Assembly: GCA_002348365.1 (NCBI GenBank)
Contig: DEBC01000091.1
Span: 17,059-26,571, forward strand
Origin: Alphaproteobacteria bacterium UBA2966
GTDB taxonomy: Bacteria > Pseudomonadota > Alphaproteobacteria > UBA2966
Direction: 5' to 3'
Length of the DNA stretch: 9,513 nucleotides
Notes under the pieces: model-generated
Seen by the model: the letters and a program-made list of their open reading frames with translations, nothing else
The model's database searches: none
Told to the model about the DNA's origin: nothing
Part shown: piece after piece, positions 6,151 through 9,513 of the stretch
How the letters are laid out: each line of letters opens with the position of its first letter
Position numbering within the stretch: position 1 is the first letter of the stretch
Program-made: the position numbers and the translations under genes

Positions 6151-7695
6151 CTAGGTTTTCTCGAGTCGGAGTGCCACAAACCTCAGATCATCGGAGCGCT
6201 GGACAAGAAGCAGCACGGATTTTCGGTTGGAATCCTTTGCCTGCTTGACCTTCTCGAGAACCTGGTTCGGAGAGCTCACCTCTTCCTGAGCGACTTCGAC
6301 GATGATGTCGCCTGCCCGAATACCCTTCTCAGCCGCGGCAGACTCGTCGTCCACCTCGGTGATCACGACACCTTTGACATCGCCACCAATCTCGAACCGC
6401 TCACGCAGATCGTTGCTGAGGGAAGAAAGTTTCATGCCGAGCGCCTCGACATTCGTGGCCGAGGAGCTCCCGCCCTGCTCACCACTGGTGAGAGCGGCAA
6501 CCTCTTCCTCTTTGAGTTCACCGATCTTGACGCTGAGGGTGATCAATCCGCCTTTGCGCCAAACCTCGACCTCAACGGCCTTTCCGATATCAGTCTCGGC
6601 GACGATGCGTGGCAGGGCGCGCACCCGGGGAACATCCTTGCCATCGAACTTGAGAATGACGTCACCGGCCTCAAACCCGGCCACCGCGGCAGGCCCGGGA
6701 TCGAACACGCTGGCAACCAGCGCGCCGCGCGGCTTGTCGAGCGCCAGGCTCTCCGCAATCTCGTCCGTGACCGGCTGAATACGCACGCCGAGCCAACCGC
6801 GGCGAGTCTTGCCGAATTCACGAAGCTGCTTGATGACGGGCTTCGCCAGATTGGCGGCGATAGCAAAGCCGATGCCGACGCTGCCGCCCGAAGGCGAGAA
6901 GATCGCCGTGTTCACACCGATCACTTCGCCGTCCATATTAAACAGAGGACCACCCGAGTTGCCCCGGTTGATGGATGCATCGGTTTGGATGAAATCGTCG
7001 TAAGGCCCCGCGTTGATGTTGCGGGAACGGGCCGAAATGATCCCTGCGGTAACCGACCCACCGAGTCCGAATGGGTTGCCGATGGCCATGACCCAATCGC
7101 CGACACGTGACGCGTCGGAATCGCCCAGCTCGACGAAGGGCAGTTCCCCGTCCTCGGGCTCGAGATTCAGTTTGAGTACTGCGAGGTCGGTCTTGGCGTC
7201 GCGGCCTAGGACCTCGGCTGTGCGACGTTTGTCGTCGCTGAAAATGACCGTGATCTCGTCGGCTTCGGCGATGACGTGATTATTGGTGATGACGATACCG
7301 CTCGGGTCGACGACAAATCCGGAACCCAGTGAGGATACGCGCCGCCGGGGACGGTTTTCGCCCTGGTTGTTCTCGCCATTACCACCCGGACGCTGTCGTT
7401 CAAAAAAGTCCTTAAAAAACTCCTCGAACGGCGAGCCTGGAGGAAACTGCGGCATGGGCACCTGCCCACTTCCACCCGTCACCTTTTGCGAGGTGGAGAT
7501 ATTGACCACGGCAGGAGTCAGTTTTTGCGCCAGATCGGCAAAGCTGTCGGGTGCCGAGCGAGCGACGGCCACCGTCGACCAAACCAACGACGCGGCGATG
7601 GCTGCCACCCCGAGGCCCCGCCGGAATGATCCGTCGATCGACGAAACGGGCCGGGATTCGCGAATTTTCAATGTAGCAATCGGGTCGCTAATCAA
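6151..7695 (-). CDS. degP: Periplasmic serine protease/chaperone of the Do (DegP/HtrA) family
   Basis: Do-family proteins degrade or hold misfolded periplasmic proteins. Numbered from the TTG at 7695 (514 residues): a signal peptide with hydrophobic core GLGVAAIAASLVWSTVAVA (27-45) and likely cleavage after AVA; a proline- and glycine-rich loop (about 75-115); a trypsin-like domain with H140 in ITNNHVI, D170 in KTDLAVLKL and S247 in NRGNSGGPLF; PDZ1 at about 300-390 (GWLGVRIQPV...AGFEAGDVILKFDG); and PDZ2 at about 418-512 (LGMKLSSLS...KGIRAGDIIVEV). The length is normal for the family. The frame also offers a TTG at 7749, but TTG 7695 has AAGGA (7704-7708) 8 bases upstream and leaves room for the promoter candidate at 7765-7790, so I prefer it. 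Its place after hflK-hflC-DUF2065 is, from memory, common in Alphaproteobacteria. All catalytic residues are present. Confidence 0.95.
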   Translation of the reverse strand: MISDPIATLKIRESRPVSSIDGSFRRGLGVAAIAASLVWSTVAVARSAPDSFADLAQKLTPAVVNISTSQKVTGGSGQVPMPQFPPGSPFEEFFKDFFERQRPGGNGENNQGENRPRRRVSSLGSGFVVDPSGIVITNNHVIAEADEITVIFSDDKRRTAEVLGRDAKTDLAVLKLNLEPEDGELPFVELGDSDASRVGDWVMAIGNPFGLGGSVTAGIISARSRNINAGPYDDFIQTDASINRGNSGGPLFNMDGEVIGVNTAIFSPSGGSVGIGFAIAANLAKPVIKQLREFGKTRRGWLGVRIQPVTDEIAESLALDKPRGALVASVFDPGPAAVAGFEAGDVILKFDGKDVPRVRALPRIVAETDIGKAVEVEVWRKGGLITLSVKIGELKEEEVAALTSGEQGGSSSATNVEALGMKLSSLSNDLRERFEIGGDVKGVVITEVDDESAAAEKGIRAGDIIVEVAQEEVSSPNQVLEKVKQAKDSNRKSVLLLVQRSDDLRFVALRLEKT

Positions 7696-7764
7696 TTTTC
7701 CAGTCCTTCTAATCGAGCCGTCGCAATTTCGACGGCGCCAGGGTTCCAACCGGCGTCTCAGAGG

Positions 7765-7790
7765 TATGGGTTCGCTGGGTCTGAATCAAG
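7765..7790 (-). promoter_or_regulatory. Candidate heat-shock (sigma32-type) promoter of degP
   Basis: On the minus strand CTTGATT (7784-7790) is followed after 13 bases by CCCATA (7765-7770), close to the sigma32 pattern CTTGAAA, 11-16 bases, CCCCAT. Transcription would start near 7757, about 60 bases before the preferred degP TTG. It lies in the 215-base gap between DUF2065 and degP, a spacing that suggests degP is not only read from the hflK promoter. The rest of the gap holds a partial inverted repeat (AAATCG/CGATTT, 7859-7885) and no gene. Confidence 0.35.
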
Positions 7791-7910
7791 TGCCAAGACC
7801 ACCCTCATGAAACGCATCCTGTTTCGATAGATAGCGTCAATTGTGGATTCAATTTGGCCGAAATCGGACTGTTCGCCGGTCGATTTGTGACCATTCTGGG
7901 GCACATCCCA

Positions 7911-8096
7911 TTAGCCCTTGAGCAACCAAACCACTCCAAATCCGGCAACGGCAAGGCACAGCCCCGCTCCCCGAAGCATTCCATTGGGTTGCTCGATGGC
8001 CGTAGCCATCATGCGCTTCATGCCATCCGGAAAGAGTGCATAGAGCGCTCCCTCCAGCACCATTACCAAGCCCAGGGCGAGACCAAGCTCGTACAC
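7911..8096 (-). CDS. DUF2065 small inner-membrane protein
   Basis: The 61-residue protein has two hydrophobic segments, about 3-22 (ELGLALGLVMVLEGALYALF) and 40-59 (MLRGAGLCLAVAGFGVVWLL), joined by a short basic loop with FPDGMKRMM. The pattern LGLxxVLEGxLYALFPxGMKRM and the length are those I recall for DUF2065, a family of unknown function often found beside hflC. The start is a GTG at 8096; an in-frame TGA lies five codons further upstream, and the ribosome site is weak (GGTGA at about 15 bases). It follows hflC after 64 bases and precedes degP by about 215 bases. Its place suggests a link to HflKC or membrane quality control, but that is inference from position only. Confidence 0.85.
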   Translation of the reverse strand: MYELGLALGLVMVLEGALYALFPDGMKRMMATAIEQPNGMLRGAGLCLAVAGFGVVWLLKG

Positions 8097-8160
8097 GATA
8101 TCGTGACTACTTCACCCTGGCGTCTCGACAAGAACCACGGGCTCCGGCGTTCCGAATGCC

Positions 8161-9051
8161 TTAGCGGCTCCCACCCTGGTTTCCTTCGCCCAAAATACTT
8201 CCGAAGTAGCGAAAGAAATCCGAGTCAGGAGACAGCACCATGGTCGTGTCTTCGCCGCCGAGGGATTCCCGATAGGCCTGCATCGACCGATAGAACGTGA
8301 AAAAGTCGATATCCGTCCCGAACGCCTCGGCGAAAATTCGCACGGCGTTCCCATCTCCCTCACCTCGTAAGATCTGGGCTTCTTTTTGAGCTTCTGCGAT
8401 TAAGACAGTTTTCTCACGGTCCGCACGAGAGCGAATGCGCTGGGAGATCTCAGCACCCTGCGCGCGGAACTCACGAGCCTCGCGTTCACGTTCGGTCTTC
8501 ATCCGCGCATAAATTGCCTGGTTATTGGCTTCTGGCAAATCCGCACGCCTAATGCGAACGTCTGCGACAGAGATTCCAAGATCCTTAGCTTCCGTGTTTA
8601 CACGTTGGGCAATTTGACCCATCAATGCGGCACGTTCACCAGTAAGTACTGACTGTAACGGCACCGTGCCGATAACCTGGCGAAGACTAGAGGTAAGTAA
8701 GGCATTCAATCTCTGTTGCGCAACGCGCTCGTTACCAACCGTCTGATAGAAGCGCAACGGATCGGAAATTCGGTAGCGAAGGAAGGCATCAACGACAAGG
8801 CGCTTCCGATCCGATGCAATTACCTCTTCGCCTGTTCCATCGTAGGAAAGCATTCGCTTATCAAGAAAGATAACGTTCTGAACGAATGGGATTTTGAAGT
8901 GAAGACCCGCGTCTTTCACGACACGTTTAGGATTGCCAAATTGTAGAACGAGTGCCTGTTGCGTTTGATGGACGGTGAATAACGAGCTGAAAGCGATGAT
9001 GCCCCCACCCAACAGTATAATTCCTAAAATCGCTAGAAAACGGCGGTTCAT
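8161..9051 (-). CDS. hflC: HflC, SPFH-domain membrane protein, FtsH modulator
   Basis: HflC pairs with HflK in a large inner-membrane cage, mostly periplasmic, that encloses FtsH and modulates its proteolysis. The 296-residue protein has one N-terminal membrane helix (FLAILGIILLGGGIIAFSSLF, about 5-25, split by glycines), an SPFH/band-7 domain at about 27-190 (VHQTQQALVLQFG, GLHFKIPFVQ, LGISVADVRIRRADLPE), and a charged coiled coil at about 183-230 (KTEREREAREFRAQGAE, DREKTVLIAEAQKEAQILRGEGD). The FFTFYRSMQAYRESL segment near 250-264 and the end DSDFFRYFG are typical of HflC. The ATG at 9051 overlaps the hflK stop (ATGA) and has GGGAG 7 bases upstream, which indicates translational coupling. 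The gene is lower in GC than the ilv and miaA genes and uses TTA, CTA and ATA codons. Confidence 0.96.
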   Translation of the reverse strand: MNRRFLAILGIILLGGGIIAFSSLFTVHQTQQALVLQFGNPKRVVKDAGLHFKIPFVQNVIFLDKRMLSYDGTGEEVIASDRKRLVVDAFLRYRISDPLRFYQTVGNERVAQQRLNALLTSSLRQVIGTVPLQSVLTGERAALMGQIAQRVNTEAKDLGISVADVRIRRADLPEANNQAIYARMKTEREREAREFRAQGAEISQRIRSRADREKTVLIAEAQKEAQILRGEGDGNAVRIFAEAFGTDIDFFTFYRSMQAYRESLGGEDTTMVLSPDSDFFRYFGSILGEGNQGGSR

Positions 9052-9513
9052 TTTTCGTCTCCCGAACGCTTCTGCAGCTCCTGCAGCGGCAGATAAGGCA
9101 CGACCCCGCTACCCGAACTATTGTCGATGACAATTTTATTGATGCCTTTGAGCACCTCTTCCATCGTCTCAAGATAGATACGGCGCGTCGTGACATCCCG
9201 AGCGCGATCAAACTCCTCGTAAACTGCAAGGAATCGATTGGCATCACCTTCTGCCCTTGCCACAACTTCCTGACGGTAACCTTCGGCTTGCTGAAGCATC
9301 TGCTCAGCCTCACCACGAGCACGCGGGAGAATGTCGTTAGCGTAAGCTTCAGCTTCATTCCGCTGCCGTTCTAGATCAGCACGGGCTCGCTGAACATCTC
9401 GAAACGCGTCGATGACGGCACCGGGCGGGTCAACCTTCTGCAGCCTGGCTTGCTGGATCAGGATACCGGCCTCATAGGAATCCAGAATATCCTGGGTCAA
9501 GGTTCGAACGTTC
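9048..9513 (-). CDS. hflK: HflK, C-terminal part, cut by the window edge
   Basis: HflK is the partner of HflC in the FtsH-modulating SPFH complex. The last 154 codons are present and the N-terminal part (membrane helix and most of the SPFH domain) lies beyond the right edge. Visible are the end of the SPFH domain (TQDILDSYEAGILIQQARLQ, VDPPGAVIDAFRDVQRAR), a long coiled coil (ADLERQRNEAEAYANDILPR, ARGEAEQMLQQAEGYRQEVV), and the HflK-type tail RRIYLETMEEVLKGINKIVID, here broken as RRIYLETMEEVL and KGINKIVID, followed by a Ser/Gly-rich end and VPYLPLQEL. The VDPP motif and the tail separate HflK from HflC. The TTG at 9500 is an internal leucine codon, not a start. The stop overlaps hflC by four bases. 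Confidence 0.95.
   Translation of the reverse strand, partial: NVRTLTQDILDSYEAGILIQQARLQKVDPPGAVIDAFRDVQRARADLERQRNEAEAYANDILPRARGEAEQMLQQAEGYRQEVVARAEGDANRFLAVYEEFDRARDVTTRRIYLETMEEVLKGINKIVIDNSSGSGVVPYLPLQELQKRSGDEK

Noticed and set aside
5968..7110. A 380-codon open frame on the plus strand opposite degP
   Set aside because: It lies antisense to degP, whose catalytic triad and PDZ domains are clear. The translation has no recognisable domain and is a by-product of GC-rich codon bias.
7837..7855. Two TCAATT copies 12 bases apart as an operator
   Set aside because: Six-base AT-rich repeats at this spacing are expected by chance; nothing else supports a binding site.
7859..7885. AAATCG/CGATTT inverted repeat after DUF2065 as a terminator
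   Set aside because: The stem is short with a bulge and no T-run follows on the minus strand.
9071..9085. CTGCAG-CTC-CTGCAG near-palindrome
   Set aside because: It lies inside hflK coding sequence (LQELQ) and follows from the codons; it has no sign of independent function.

Overview
The window looks like a stretch of alphaproteobacterial chromosome made mostly of housekeeping genes. The protein sequences (a short class I ketol-acid reductoisomerase, an IlvN with ACT domain, a Do-family protease preceded by a DUF2065 protein and HflC/HflK) and the gene order ilvC-ilvN-ilvB-miaA | serB ... degP-DUF2065-hflC-hflK are, from memory, typical of Rhodospirillales-like Alphaproteobacteria. The genus cannot be named from the sequence.

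Layout. Positions 1-3003 hold a minus-strand branched-chain amino-acid unit, ilvB-ilvN-ilvC, read from right to left; ilvC runs off the left edge. miaA (tRNA dimethylallyltransferase) lies just upstream on the same strand. Between miaA and ilvB sits a 7-bp GC-rich hairpin followed by eight T. It either ends miaA transcription or acts as a leader terminator for ilvBN. serB (phosphoserine phosphatase) is divergent from miaA, on the plus strand. Positions 5085-6150 are a poorly conserved interval with a 5'-truncated glutathione S-transferase pseudogene and a strong palindromic hairpin. Positions 6151-9513 hold a minus-strand envelope-quality-control unit in transcription order hflK (partial), hflC, a 61-residue DUF2065 membrane protein, and a degP/Do-type periplasmic serine protease.

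How the genes work together. IlvB and IlvN form acetohydroxyacid synthase and IlvC catalyses the next step of Val/Ile/Leu synthesis. HflK and HflC form the SPFH membrane complex that is known to bind and modulate FtsH, and the Do protease degrades or refolds damaged periplasmic proteins, so the right-hand operon is a membrane and periplasm proteostasis module. Its degP has a possible heat-shock (sigma32-type) promoter of its own. Several genes use non-ATG starts (GTG: ilvN, DUF2065; TTG: serB, degP). The hflC/hflK end has visibly lower GC (about 50% by hand count in hflC against about 65-70% in samples of ilvB and miaA).

I found no defence system, mobile element, CRISPR array, RNA gene or convincing new biological system. 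The most interesting items are the ilvB leader terminator, the truncated GST, the palindrome near degP, and the start/promoter arrangement of degP.
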